The notes below the pieces were generated by a model. It saw nothing but the letters and a program-made list of their open reading frames with translations, was not told where the DNA came from and ran no database searches. DNA of 64,000 nucleotides from Bacteroidales bacterium (lineage in GTDB: Bacteria > Bacteroidota > Bacteroidia > Bacteroidales > UBA932). Below, in pieces: positions 51,637 to 59,778 of the stretch; positions within the stretch are counted from its first letter, which is position 1, and the number at the start of each line of letters is the position of its first letter. Position numbers and translations under genes: made by a program. The stretch spans positions 1 to 64,000 of the forward strand of contig JAEEVG010000006.1 in the NCBI GenBank assembly GCA_016290835.1, read 5' to 3'.

Positions 51637-52707
51637 ATGATCGGCACGCTCCTACACCGCGCCTTCCGCGCGAACGAGACCGCGGTGCACGAACTCAACT
51701 ATCTGTTCTGGGAGTGCACGACGCGCTGCAATCTTCACTGCCGCCACTGCGGCAGTGATTGTTTTGCGGCGGGCAGCGATGCCGATATGCCCCTGGAAGA
51801 CTTCCTGCGGGCCTTTGATACCATTCCCGCAGCGGAACGCGCAAGACCCTTCACCGTGGTGCTGACCGGCGGGGAGCCCCTGCTGCGGCCCGACCTGGCT
51901 GAGATCGGAGCGGCCCTGCGAAGCCGGGGTGCCGGCTGGGGAATCGTCTCCAACGGCTGGCTCTACGATGCCGGGATGCACCAGCGCCTGGTCGCCGCGG
52001 GGCTCGGGGCGCTGACCATCAGCCTGGACGGGCTGGAGGCCTCGCACGATTGGATGCGCGGCCGGCAGGGAAGTTTTGCCCGGGCCCTCAAGGGCATCAG
52101 TGTGGCCGCCACCGACCCCCGGATCAATTTCGACGTGGTCACCTGCGTGCACCGGCGCAACCTGGGTGAACTCGAGTCCCTGTACGGACTGCTCTCCGGG
52201 ATCGGGGTGCGGCAATGGCGCATTTTTACCATCATCCCGATCGGCCGCGCCGCCCGGGATCCCGAACTGCAGCTCTCGGACGCGGAGTTCAGGGGCCTGA
52301 TGGAGTTCATCAAGGGCAAGCGGCAGGAGAAAGGAAGCGGCGGGGGAATGAAGGTGACCTTCAGCTGCGAGGGCTATCTCGGGGCATATGAGCGGCAGGT
52401 GCGGGACAATCCTTATTTCTGCCACGCCGGGATCAACATCGCCTCGGTGCTGATCGACGGGCGCATCTGTGCCTGTCCCAATATCGACCGTGACGCCTTC
52501 AGCCAGGGCAGCATCTACCGGGATGATTTCTACCAGGTCTGGCAGGAGCGCTTCCGGCCCTTCCGCGACCGCCGCTGGACCCGCCGCGGTCCCTGCGCGG
52601 ATTGCAAGGTCTGGCGGGATTGCCTCGGGGGCGGGATGCACAACTGGCACGGAGCCTGCGAGGCCGTCCTGAACTGCCACTGGGCCAAAACCCTTGCGGG
52701 GAAATGA
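51637..52707 (+). CDS. Radical SAM/SPASM enzyme of the rSAM/lipoprotein system (TIGR04133-like)
   Basis: 356 residues. Radical SAM motif CTTRCNLHCRHC (about 28-39), glycine motif LTGGEPLLRPD, and ISLDGLEASHDWMRG follow the AdoMet domain. The C-terminal SPASM region has C-x-CPN, CADCKVWRDC and ACEAVLNCHW cysteines for auxiliary clusters. Paired with the 72-residue lipoprotein, it probably modifies a residue of that protein. Nothing in the sequence tells which residue. Confidence 0.85.
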   Translation: MIGTLLHRAFRANETAVHELNYLFWECTTRCNLHCRHCGSDCFAAGSDADMPLEDFLRAFDTIPAAERARPFTVVLTGGEPLLRPDLAEIGAALRSRGAGWGIVSNGWLYDAGMHQRLVAAGLGALTISLDGLEASHDWMRGRQGSFARALKGISVAATDPRINFDVVTCVHRRNLGELESLYGLLSGIGVRQWRIFTIIPIGRAARDPELQLSDAEFRGLMEFIKGKRQEKGSGGGMKVTFSCEGYLGAYERQVRDNPYFCHAGINIASVLIDGRICACPNIDRDAFSQGSIYRDDFYQVWQERFRPFRDRRWTRRGPCADCKVWRDCLGGGMHNWHGACEAVLNCHWAKTLAGK

Positions 52708-52744
52708 ACTGATTGATAATCATATAAATAAAACCAATTAAGAA

Positions 52745-54814
52745 ATGAAAAGAAAACTCTTCTTCCTGATGGCCCTGCTGGCCGCCTTCCAGCCGCTGCG
52801 TGCGGATGAGGGCATGTGGCTGCCGGTGCTGATCTCCCAGCGTATCGAAGATATGCAGGCCCACGGTTTCCGGCTCACCGCCGAAGATGTGTACAGTGTC
52901 AACCAGGCTTCCCTCAAGGATGCCGTCGTGCTGTTCGGCGGCGGCTGCACGGGCGAGGTCGTCTCCCGGGACGGTCTGCTCTTCACCAACCACCATTGCG
53001 GCTACAGCCAGATCCAGCAGCACTCCAGCGTGGAGCACGACTACCTCAAGGACGGCTTCTGGGCGATGTCCCGCAGCGAGGAACTGCCCAACCGGGGACT
53101 CTCGGTAAGTTTCCTGCAGCGCATGGAGGAAGTCACCGACGTGGTGCTCAAGGGCTATGTCCCTTCGATGACCGAGGCTCAGCGCGATTCCCTGGTCCGC
53201 GCCAATTCGGCCGCGATCACCCGCAACATCGTGGATCCCGCCAAGGGAGTCCGCGCCAGCGTCGAGGCGCTCTACTATGCCAACCAGTACTTCCTCTTCG
53301 TCTACAAGGTCTACCGCGACGTGCGGCTCGTGGGCGCTCCGCCGTCTTCTATCGGCAAGTTCGGCGGCGACACCGACAACTGGATGTGGCCCCGCCACAC
53401 GGGCGACTTCTCCATCTTCCGCATCTATGCAGGTAAGGACAATGAACCCGCTGATTACTCGGAAGATAACGTTCCTTATCACCCGCGTCGTTACTTCACG
53501 ATCTCGCGCGCCGGCGTCAAGGAGGGGGACTTCACCTTCGTGTACGGCTGCCCGGGCAGCACCAAGGAGTATGTGACCTCCGACGAGGTCCGCTATGTGG
53601 GGGAGATCTCCGATCCGGCCAAGATCGCCCTGCGCACCCAGCGTCTGGATATCCAGCGCAAATATATGTCCCAGGATCAGGCTGTCCGCATCCAGTATTC
53701 CTCCAAGAACTCCTCCGTGTCCAATTCCTGGAAGAAGTGGCAGGGCGAGTCCAAGGGCCTGATGCGCCGCAAGACCGCCGCCACCAAGAAGGAGTTCGAG
53801 CGCTATTTCCGCGCCTGGGCGAAAACCAATCAGTATGACGGCCTGCTGGACCGCCTGGAGGCCCTCTATGCCCGCCGCAATCCGTATTACCTGGCCTATG
53901 AGTACTACACCGAGACGGTGCGCACCATCGAGTTGCTGTCCTTCGCCAACAATGTTCATTCGGCCCTGGTGGCGAAGCGTCCGGTCGCGAGCGTGGCGGA
54001 GTCCTTCTTCAAGAACTACTACCAGCCGATCGACGAGGAGACCTTCGTGGCGATGATCGAGTCCTTCGACAAGCAGGTGGATCCGGCCTTCAAGCCGGCT
54101 TACTTCACCAAGAAACTCGCTTCCTACGGCACCGCCGCTTCCTGGCGGGATGACATCTTCTCCCGTTCGATCTTCACCGACAAGGCCAAGGTCGCCGCGC
54201 TGACGGATGCCGATCTGGCGAAGGTCGAGGCCGATCCGGCCTGGGAGATGTATGATGCCTTCAATCAGTGGTATCGCTCCGAGCTGCAGGGCGTGATCGA
54301 GGAGACCACCCGGGACATCCGCGTGGCGTATCGCGATTATATGCGTGCCCAGATGGAGTTCCAGCCCGACAAGACCTTCTATCCCGATGCCAATATGACC
54401 CTGCGCGTCGCCTATGGCCACGTGGCGGGCTACAGCCCTTCCGACGCCATCTACTATTCGCCGGTCTCCACCCTCAAGGGCATCATCGAGAAGGATGATC
54501 CGAACGTGTTTGACTACGATATTCCGCAGGTGCTGCGGGACATCTATGCCGCGGGCGGCCACGATGACCAGCCGGTCTGCTTCCTGGCCACGAACCATAC
54601 TTCCGGCGGCAATTCCGGCAGTCCGGTCATCAACGCAGACGGCAATCTGATCGGTATCAATTTCGACCGCGTGTGGGAGGGAACGATGAGCGATCTGGCC
54701 TTCGATCCGGAGTTCTGCCGCAATATCTCGCTGGATATCCGCTACTTGCTCTTCGTGGTCGAGAACATCGGTCACGCGACCTGGCTCTTCGATGAGATGT
54801 CTTTTGCGGATTGA
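52745..54814 (+). CDS. dpp11: S46 family dipeptidyl peptidase, DPP11-like (Asp/Glu-specific)
   Basis: 689 residues with signal peptide MKRKLFFLMALLAAFQPLRA. A chymotrypsin-like fold with TNHHCGY (His about 84), GDTDNWMWPRHTGDFS (Asp) and GGNSGSPV (Ser about 624). The S1 pocket determinant 18 residues after the Ser is Arg (NFDRVWEG); in the Porphyromonas gingivalis enzymes Arg there defines DPP11 and Gly defines DPP7. It should therefore release dipeptides with Asp or Glu in the second place. Slightly shorter than the P. gingivalis enzyme. Confidence 0.9.
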   Translation: MKRKLFFLMALLAAFQPLRADEGMWLPVLISQRIEDMQAHGFRLTAEDVYSVNQASLKDAVVLFGGGCTGEVVSRDGLLFTNHHCGYSQIQQHSSVEHDYLKDGFWAMSRSEELPNRGLSVSFLQRMEEVTDVVLKGYVPSMTEAQRDSLVRANSAAITRNIVDPAKGVRASVEALYYANQYFLFVYKVYRDVRLVGAPPSSIGKFGGDTDNWMWPRHTGDFSIFRIYAGKDNEPADYSEDNVPYHPRRYFTISRAGVKEGDFTFVYGCPGSTKEYVTSDEVRYVGEISDPAKIALRTQRLDIQRKYMSQDQAVRIQYSSKNSSVSNSWKKWQGESKGLMRRKTAATKKEFERYFRAWAKTNQYDGLLDRLEALYARRNPYYLAYEYYTETVRTIELLSFANNVHSALVAKRPVASVAESFFKNYYQPIDEETFVAMIESFDKQVDPAFKPAYFTKKLASYGTAASWRDDIFSRSIFTDKAKVAALTDADLAKVEADPAWEMYDAFNQWYRSELQGVIEETTRDIRVAYRDYMRAQMEFQPDKTFYPDANMTLRVAYGHVAGYSPSDAIYYSPVSTLKGIIEKDDPNVFDYDIPQVLRDIYAAGGHDDQPVCFLATNHTSGGNSGSPVINADGNLIGINFDRVWEGTMSDLAFDPEFCRNISLDIRYLLFVVENIGHATWLFDEMSFAD

Positions 54815-54843
54815 TGGAAATTCAAAAAAATTGCTTACCTTTG
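54813..54843 (+). promoter_or_regulatory. Promoter of tRNA-Ala
   Basis: TTTG (54813-54816), 19-bp spacer, TACCTTTG (54836-54843), 11 bases before the tRNA. It overlaps the stop of the S46 peptidase gene. Confidence 0.7.
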
Positions 54844-54854
54844 CATCCGCAAAC

Positions 54855-54927
54855 GGGGTATTAGCTCAGTTGGTAGAGCGTTAGGTTCGCAATCTAGAGG
54901 TCAGGGGTTCGACCCCCCTATACTCCA
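54855..54927 (+). tRNA. tRNA-Ala (anticodon CGC)
   Basis: 73 bases fold as a cloverleaf: acceptor GGGGTAT/ATACTCC with a G3-U70 wobble pair, the main identity mark of tRNA-Ala; D arm GCTC/GAGC; anticodon loop TTCGCAA giving CGC; T arm AGGGG-TTCGACC-CCCCT; discriminator A. CCA is not encoded. It reads GCG codons, frequent in this GC-rich genome. Confidence 0.93.
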
Positions 54928-54928
54928 C

Positions 54929-54960
54929 AGAAAGGGCAGGCTGACCAGCCTGCCCTTTCT
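54929..54960 (+). terminator. Terminator of tRNA-Ala
   Basis: Perfect 14-bp stem AGAAAGGGCAGGCT/AGCCTGCCCTTTCT with a 4-base loop; the T tract is part of the stem. Confidence 0.7.
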
Positions 54961-55067
54961 GCGGAGTATTATGACCTAATCCCCCTGCACCCCCAGGGGA
55001 CGGGGGAGGGAACTCCCCCGTACGGCTTCGCCGACCCCCTCCGGTCGGCCTCCGGCCTCCGAAACAA

Positions 55068-55191
55068 CCGGGGCGGGGAGACCGGCCTCCGGCGAAGGCT
55101 CAGCCGCAGCAGGACCCGCCCCGCCGGGTCCGGTCCCCGCTCGCGGGGAGCGAGGATGGACGCCGAGACGGAGGCGCGGTCTCCCGCCCGG
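55068..55191. repeat. Structured inverted-repeat element, intergenic copy (family A)
   Basis: Arms CCGGGGCGGGGAGACCG (55068-55084) and CGGTCTCCCGCCCGG (55177-55191) pair with small bulges. The core GCTCAGCCGCAGCAGGA, hairpins GGACCCG/CGGGTCC and TCCCCGC/GCGGGGA, and AGCGAGGATGGA match the ispG element in order and spacing (124 against 122 bp). Confidence 0.75.
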
Positions 55192-55356
55192 AAAACGCGA
55201 AAGGCTTGGTCGGTGAGAACTTCAGAGTGGTAAGGTGTCGCAAATTGCGATAGGTTTACAAAGCACTCATCGATATCACGCTAAAACGTTCTGATATTAA
55301 ATACGTTACCTTCGCCCGGGCGTGCCAAGGAAAGTGTTGATACTGAGCCAGAACTG

Positions 55357-55391
55357 AAAACCCGGGTATTCGAAAAAGATACCCGGGTTTT
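55357..55391 (-). terminator. Strong bidirectional terminator
   Basis: Perfect 13-bp arms AAAACCCGGGTAT/ATACCCGGGTTTT. It is about 95 bases downstream of the minus-strand ECF operon and can end it. Confidence 0.7.
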
Positions 55392-55484
55392 AGCATCTAA
55401 TTGATTATAAAACAATTGCTTGGCACGCAAAAACGGGTAGCGGCAGAGAAAGTGGTGGACGGCGGGGAGACCGGCCTCCGGTTG

Positions 55485-56120
55485 TTATTTTTTCTTGTAG
55501 GTGGTGCCGGTGATTGTGATCTTCTGGACGGACTCTCCGTTGACCGTGCCGCTGCCGTCTTCCCCGACCATGACCCCGGGGGATTTCTGCAAGAGATCCA
55601 GCAGGCCGTCGGGCATGTTTTTGGTCTCGATGACGATAACGGGCTGGGTGGTCCCGTAGAGCTTGGTGGCTTCCGTATTTTTCAGGACGGTGACTCTCTT
55701 GATCTGGGAGGCGGAGAGGTCCCGCAGGGCCGATTCATCACTTGTCCGCTTGCCGTCAATGATATAGAGCGGCTTCTCCGGTGATATGATGACGGTATTC
55801 CCCAGGACGGAGATGCTGTCGGCATAGTCTTTCAGGTCTTTTCCGGAGAAATCGGGCAAAGTGAAGTTCTTCAGGTCGATTTTCGGGAAGTCTCCCGAGA
55901 AGGAAAAGGCCGAAGGCGCCGTGGTGATCGCGTGGACCGTGACGGCCTTGCTGCCTTTGCCGGTCGTGGTGATCTGGTAGTCCTTGACGTTCTTGCCTTT
56001 CAATTGTGAGCCGTCGAAGTTCTCCACGGTCACATTGTCGATGACATAGAGGGTCTGCTGGCCGCGCAGGCACAGGGCGGAGAGCAGGAGGGTGAGGCTC
56101 AGGAGGATAATCTTTTTCAT
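55485..56120 (-). CDS. Secreted protein with TonB-plug-like repeats
   Basis: 211 residues with signal peptide MKKIILLSLTLLLSALCLRG. Two homologous halves each open with LYVIDN or LYIIDG and carry a plug-like unit; the second (RDLSASQIKRVTVLKNTEAT followed by KLYGTTQPVIVIETK) is close to the plug domain of TonB-dependent receptors. There is no barrel. It is the last gene of the ECF sigma/anti-sigma operon, so it may act as a periplasmic signal partner of that system. It ends in a basic YKKK. Confidence 0.7.
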   Translation of the reverse strand: MKKIILLSLTLLLSALCLRGQQTLYVIDNVTVENFDGSQLKGKNVKDYQITTTGKGSKAVTVHAITTAPSAFSFSGDFPKIDLKNFTLPDFSGKDLKDYADSISVLGNTVIISPEKPLYIIDGKRTSDESALRDLSASQIKRVTVLKNTEATKLYGTTQPVIVIETKNMPDGLLDLLQKSPGVMVGEDGSGTVNGESVQKITITGTTYKKK

Positions 56121-56134
56121 GGAATGTGCTGATT

Positions 56135-56647
56135 TTAATCGTTTAAAGAAACAAGATGAAAGGATTGCCCGCCATCGATCGGTGCGAGGATATAAGAGGC
56201 CTCGCTGCCGTCCCGGAAGCGGGCGGTCATGATAAACCCGTCCCCGACAGGCTTGAAGTCGTAGCTTTCGGCATCGGAGGGATCGAGGTTGGAGATGAGC
56301 TGGAGCCGCTGCAGCAGCTCCACCGTATCAGTTACCTCCGGCTCCGGTACCACCGGTTTCCGGGTCAGGAAGACCACGGCGGCCAGGATGGCGGTGGCCC
56401 CGGAAAAGGCCAGGCTCCATCGCCGGATCGTCCGCATGCGCGCTTGGCGGACCATCCGGTCGAAGGTGGCTCCTTCTTCGGGAAGGGGCTCCGTGGGGAG
56501 GGGCGTAACCGCCTGCAGCAGCCGGTAAACGGCCTGCTCTTCTTCATCGGCAGGCGGTGCGGCAGCGAAGGAGGCGGCAAGCTCCCGTTCCTGGGCGGGG
56601 GTGGTCTCCGCATCCAGATAGCGTCTGATCAAGTCTTTCCGGTCCAT
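56135..56647 (-). CDS. Membrane-bound anti-sigma factor-like protein
   Basis: 170 residues. An N-terminal cytoplasmic helical part (1-70, IRRYLDAETTPAQERELAASF is typical of FecR/RskA-like starts), one transmembrane segment (WSLAFSGATAILAAVVFL, about 77-94) and a periplasmic part ending SYILAPIDGGQSFHLVSL. It lies 4 bases after the sigma gene and probably holds that sigma factor inactive. Confidence 0.78.
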   Translation of the reverse strand: MDRKDLIRRYLDAETTPAQERELAASFAAAPPADEEEQAVYRLLQAVTPLPTEPLPEEGATFDRMVRQARMRTIRRWSLAFSGATAILAAVVFLTRKPVVPEPEVTDTVELLQRLQLISNLDPSDAESYDFKPVGDGFIMTARFRDGSEASYILAPIDGGQSFHLVSLND

Positions 56648-56651
56648 ACGA

Positions 56652-57143
56652 TTATTGGGTTTTGATCATTTTCAACATTTCTTTCCGGGCGGCCGAGATG
56701 GAACTCTTCAGGCTTCCCTTCGGCCGTCCTGTCACCAGGGCCATTTCGTCCAGCGAAAGGCCCTTAGCACGTAATTGTAGAAGATGGCGTGTCCCCGGCG
56801 GGATTTTCTCCAGGGCCCTGGCCACCGAGGCTGCCGCTTCCGCTTCCTCGAGGCTCCCGGCAGGGGTGTAGCCGGCCACGGTCTCATCCCGCAGGGGCAG
56901 AAGGGTTCCCCGCCGGGCCTTCCGCCAGGCGGAGATACAGCAATTCTTGGTGGTGGCGACGGCCCAGGCTTCGGCATTGCCGATCTCGGTGCCCTGCCGC
57001 CGGGCTTCCCAGAGGCGGAGCAATACATCCTGCACCACGTCCTCCGGATCTGAATCCAGTCCGGAGGAGCGGAAGAATTTCCGTGCCAGGGAAAGAACCT
57101 TCGGCCGGAGCGCCGCCAATTCTATTTCGAGCCTTTCGTCCAT
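56652..57143 (-). CDS. ECF-type RNA polymerase sigma factor
   Basis: 163 residues. Region 2 (about 10-75) has SDPEDVVQDVLLRLWE and AWAVATTKNCCISAWR; region 4 (about 100-160) has LLQLRAKGLSLDEMALVTG and GSLKSSISAARKEM for -35 contact. First in a three-gene operon with the anti-sigma factor. An ECF-like promoter on its own upstream side (57153-57180) suggests self-activation. Confidence 0.9.
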   Translation of the reverse strand: MDERLEIELAALRPKVLSLARKFFRSSGLDSDPEDVVQDVLLRLWEARRQGTEIGNAEAWAVATTKNCCISAWRKARRGTLLPLRDETVAGYTPAGSLEEAEAAASVARALEKIPPGTRHLLQLRAKGLSLDEMALVTGRPKGSLKSSISAARKEMLKMIKTQ

Positions 57144-57152
57144 ACTTCACCC

Positions 57153-57180
57153 CTATAGACGCAAAAAGCGTGAAAAGTCA
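57153..57180 (-). promoter_or_regulatory. Possible ECF-type promoter of the sigma operon
   Basis: On the minus strand TGACTTTTCA (57180-57171) is followed by CGTCTATAG (57161-57153), 10 bases before the ATG. The TGAC-N15-CGTC arrangement resembles ECF promoters generally and no TAnnTTTG box is present. Confidence 0.35.
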
Positions 57181-57221
57181 AGCGGGAAATCCCGTTTTTT
57201 TCGAAGGGGCGGACGGGGGCG

Positions 57222-58193
57222 CTAGATGGACAGGATGCTCAGGACTTTGATGAGTTCTTTGTCGATGGGCTTGTCGTAGCGGACGGCGCGGTTGATGGGG
57301 ACGTAGACGATCTGGTCGTTCTTGACGCCGACCATCACATTGCGCTGGCCCTCATTGAGGGCCTCGATAGCGGCCACGCCGAGCCGGCTGGCCAGGATGC
57401 GGTCGTGGGCGGTGGGGGAGCCGCCGCGCTGCAGATGCCCCAGGATGGACACCTTCACATTGTACTGCGGATACTCCTGGCGCACGCGCTCGGCGTAGTG
57501 CATCGCGCCGCCGTCCTTCTCGGACACGAGCACGATGCTGCTGTTCTTGCTCTTGCGGATGCCGCGGCCGATGAAACTGGCCAGCTGGTCGATGTCTGTC
57601 TGGTCTTCCGGGATGATGGCGGCCTCGGCGCCGGCGGCGATGGCGCTGTTCTGCGCCAGGAAGCCCGCGTCCCGGCCCATCACCTCCACGAAGAAGATGC
57701 GGTCGTGGCTGTTGGCGGTGTCGCGGATCTTGTCCACGCACTCCATGATGGTGTTGAGAGCCGTGTCGTAGCCGATGGTGAAGTCGGTGCCGTAGAGATC
57801 GTTGTCGATGGTGCCGGGCAGGCCGATCACCGGGACGTCGTGCTCCGAGGCCAGGAGCTGGGCTCCGGTCAGGGAGCCGTTGCCGCCGATGACCACCAGG
57901 GCGTCGATGCCGAACTTCTTGATGTTCTCGTAGGCTTTGGTACGCCCCTCGGGGGTGCGGAACTCGTCGCTGCGGGCCGTCTTGAGGATGGTGCCGCCGC
58001 GCTGGATGGTGTTGCTGACGCTGGAGCTTGTGAACTCCTTGATATCGCCCATGATGAGGCCTTCCCAGCCGCGGTAGATGCCGTAAACCTTCCATCCTTC
58101 ATAGATGGCAGCGCGGGTGACAGCGCGGATGGCTGCGTTCATCCCAGGTGCATCTCCACCTGAGGTGAGGACACCTATTGTGTTGATTTTCAT
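57222..58193 (-). CDS. pfkA: 6-phosphofructokinase, ATP-type
   Basis: 323 residues, the usual bacterial PFK-A size. [16 protein letters not shown] (nucleotide loop), [12 protein letters not shown] (active-site Asp) and [12 protein letters not shown] (substrate site) are present. The Mg/ATP motif reads GGNGS, with Asn where E. coli PFK has Asp103, a change worth noting. The gene is one base from the upstream LOG gene stop, so they are co-transcribed. Together with the PPi-type enzyme at 19722 the cell has two kinds of PFK. Confidence 0.92.
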   Translation of the reverse strand: MKINTIGVLTSGGDAPGMNAAIRAVTRAAIYEGWKVYGIYRGWEGLIMGDIKEFTSSSVSNTIQRGGTILKTARSDEFRTPEGRTKAYENIKKFGIDALVVIGGNGSLTGAQLLASEHDVPVIGLPGTIDNDLYGTDFTIGYDTALNTIMECVDKIRDTANSHDRIFFVEVMGRDAGFLAQNSAIAAGAEAAIIPEDQTDIDQLASFIGRGIRKSKNSSIVLVSEKDGGAMHYAERVRQEYPQYNVKVSILGHLQRGGSPTAHDRILASRLGVAAIEALNEGQRNVMVGVKNDQIVYVPINRAVRYDKPIDKELIKVLSILSI

Positions 58194-58194
58194 A

Positions 58195-59115
58195 TTACTG
58201 TTGTTTATTGTCTTGTGGGAATTTCGGGTGGAAGGCGAGAATCACGGAGATGACCTCGTCGGGATCGTCGGTGATGGAGAGCAGCAGGTTCTTGTATTTG
58301 CCGCGGATGGACATGTCTTCGAGGAAGGGGTACACCGGCACGTCCTCGCAGAAGAACTGCTTGCCCAGGAAAGCCATCGGACTGGCGACCCCGCAGGTCA
58401 CGTAGTGGTCCTGGGCCGCTTCCTGGAAGATTTCCTGCACCGTGCCGGCCGAACCCGGGGTAAAGACGATGCCGCCCACGGACACCGACAGGATGCAGTC
58501 CTCGCGTATGCTGTTGTCGTAGAATTTGGCGATGCGGGTGGCGAAGGGGGTGGCGGGTTCCTGGCCATAGAGCCAGGTGGGGATGCCCAGGCTCTCGTAT
58601 GGGCCCCGCGGATAGCGGTCCATCACGCGGAAGGCGGAGCCCAGCCAGTCGTGATCCCGGAAGGTGTCCGCCTCGAATGCGAGCGAACGGATGGCCTCGT
58701 CGAGATCCTTGTCCGGGCGTCCGGCCATCCAGGCGCCGAGATGCGTCGCTTCCATCGCGCCGGGCCCGCCGCCGGAGACCATCAACTTGCCTTTCTCGGT
58801 GAGATGCTTGGAGATGTAGGCCACCTGCCGGAAGGGAACGTCGCAGCGCCGCAGGGCGTGGCCGCCCATCACCCCGACGACCTGCCCGGGGTCGTAGCCT
58901 TCGAGAAAACGCTGCATCGACTCGATGACGGAGTGATCGTGGAGCGAGCGGGCGAGGGTGACTTGGAAGTCCCGGCTCCACCGGCCGTGGTAACAATAGT
59001 CGGCATAAGCCTGCCCGTCGTAGGAGCGGGCGTATGACTTATAGTCGGCCGGATCGAAGCCTTCGTAGAGGGATGCCGCGTTGTAGAGTTCGCGTCGAAT
59101 CTGGTAACTGTCCAT
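58195..59115 (-). CDS. LOG-family Rossmann-fold nucleotide-binding protein
   Basis: 306 residues. [14 protein letters not shown] and the later [16 protein letters not shown] are the two signature motifs, the second a variant of PGGxGTxxE that keeps the Glu. LOG proteins release the base from nucleoside monophosphates (cytokinin-type phosphoribohydrolase); bacterial roles vary. An N-terminal extension of about 85 residues precedes VVGVMGGH. Upstream on the minus strand is TATATTCG (59143-59136), one base off a -7 box, and a hairpin TGCGGTTTACCGCA (59153-59166). Confidence 0.85.
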   Translation of the reverse strand: MDSYQIRRELYNAASLYEGFDPADYKSYARSYDGQAYADYCYHGRWSRDFQVTLARSLHDHSVIESMQRFLEGYDPGQVVGVMGGHALRRCDVPFRQVAYISKHLTEKGKLMVSGGGPGAMEATHLGAWMAGRPDKDLDEAIRSLAFEADTFRDHDWLGSAFRVMDRYPRGPYESLGIPTWLYGQEPATPFATRIAKFYDNSIREDCILSVSVGGIVFTPGSAGTVQEIFQEAAQDHYVTCGVASPMAFLGKQFFCEDVPVYPFLEDMSIRGKYKNLLLSITDDPDEVISVILAFHPKFPQDNKQQ

Positions 59116-59135
59116 TATGTGGTCATTTCTCTATG

Positions 59136-59166
59136 CGAATATACAAAAAAAATGCGGTTTACCGCA
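59136..59166 (-). promoter_or_regulatory. Weak -7 box plus hairpin before the LOG/pfkA operon
   Basis: TATATTCG (59143-59136) is one base off TAnnTTTG; immediately upstream TGCGGTTTACCGCA is a 6-bp inverted repeat that could be an operator. Confidence 0.35.
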
Positions 59167-59312
59167 CGGATGTCATCCGGTTGGGTAAAAATCATTTAAT
59201 AAATTGAAAATCAATGAATGAAACATCGAAGTTAAACGCCTTAACATTTTTGTTATACTCTCACAACTGCAATTTTTTAGCAAAAATGGGGTGCAGCAGA
59301 AGATAAAATTGC

Positions 59313-59320
59313 TATATTTG
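59313..59320 (+). promoter_or_regulatory. -7 box of yegP
   Basis: TATATTTG, 41 bases before the ATG at 59362. Confidence 0.55.
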
Positions 59321-59361
59321 TGAATAGCGAAAACACTTTAACACTTTTAATTAATACAACC

Positions 59362-59700
59362 ATGGGAAAATTTGTTGTTACACTCCGCAAGAACGGAGAG
59401 TTCCAGTTCAACCTGAAGGCCACCAACGGTCAGGTCATTCTGACCAGTGAGGGCTACACCACCAAGGCCGCCTGCCTCAATGGCATCGAGTCCGTCCGCA
59501 AGAACGGCCCCGTCGAGGCCCGCTTCGAAGTCAAGGTCGCCAAGAACGGCAAGCCTTTCTTCAATCTGAAGGCCAGCAACGGCCAGGTGATCGGCTCCAG
59601 CCAGATGTATGCTTCCGAGCGTACGATGAAGCAGGGCATCGCCTCCGTGATGCGTAACGCTCCCGACTCCCCGGTCGTGGAGGAACTTGGAGAAGAATAA
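59362..59700 (+). CDS. yegP: YegP-family (DUF1508) protein
   Basis: 112 residues with two tandem DUF1508 repeats: KNGEFQFNLKATNGQVILTS and KNGKPFFNLKASNGQVIGSS, each followed by a helix (CLNGIESVRKN; MKQGIASVMRN). Function unknown, often stress-linked. ATG 59362 is chosen because the first repeat starts directly after it. The acidic tail VVEELGEE is not conserved. A terminator follows. Confidence 0.9.
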   Translation: MGKFVVTLRKNGEFQFNLKATNGQVILTSEGYTTKAACLNGIESVRKNGPVEARFEVKVAKNGKPFFNLKASNGQVIGSSQMYASERTMKQGIASVMRNAPDSPVVEELGEE

Positions 59701-59726
59701 TATTAATTCGCAATTGGGATTCTTTG

Positions 59727-59764
59727 AAAGCCGGATTTCCTCACGGAATCCGGCTTTTCTTTTG
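59727..59764 (+). terminator. Terminator after yegP
   Basis: Perfect 11-bp stem AAAGCCGGATT/AATCCGGCTTT followed by TCTTTTG. Confidence 0.8.
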
Positions 59765-59772
59765 TATATTTG
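59765..59772 (+). promoter_or_regulatory. -7 box of the SpoU methyltransferase gene, implying a near-leaderless mRNA
   Basis: TATATTTG ends 6 bases before the ATG at 59779. It touches the preceding terminator. Confidence 0.55.
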
Positions 59773-59778
59773 CGGGAA

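Larger units (their letters stand above)
54961..55484. other. Intergenic region rich in hairpins
   Basis: About 520 bases without a credible gene. It has an ACGGGGGAG/CTCCCCCGT hairpin (55000-55021), the family A element (55068-55191), a 21-bp repeat of its left end at 55461-55481, a palindrome TCGCAAATTGCGA (55237-55249) and a strong terminator (55357-55391). Confidence 0.7.

Noticed and set aside
57183..57200. CGGGA/TCCCG hairpin followed by T residues
   Set aside because: It has terminator shape only for plus-strand transcription, and no plus-strand gene precedes it; the stem is short.
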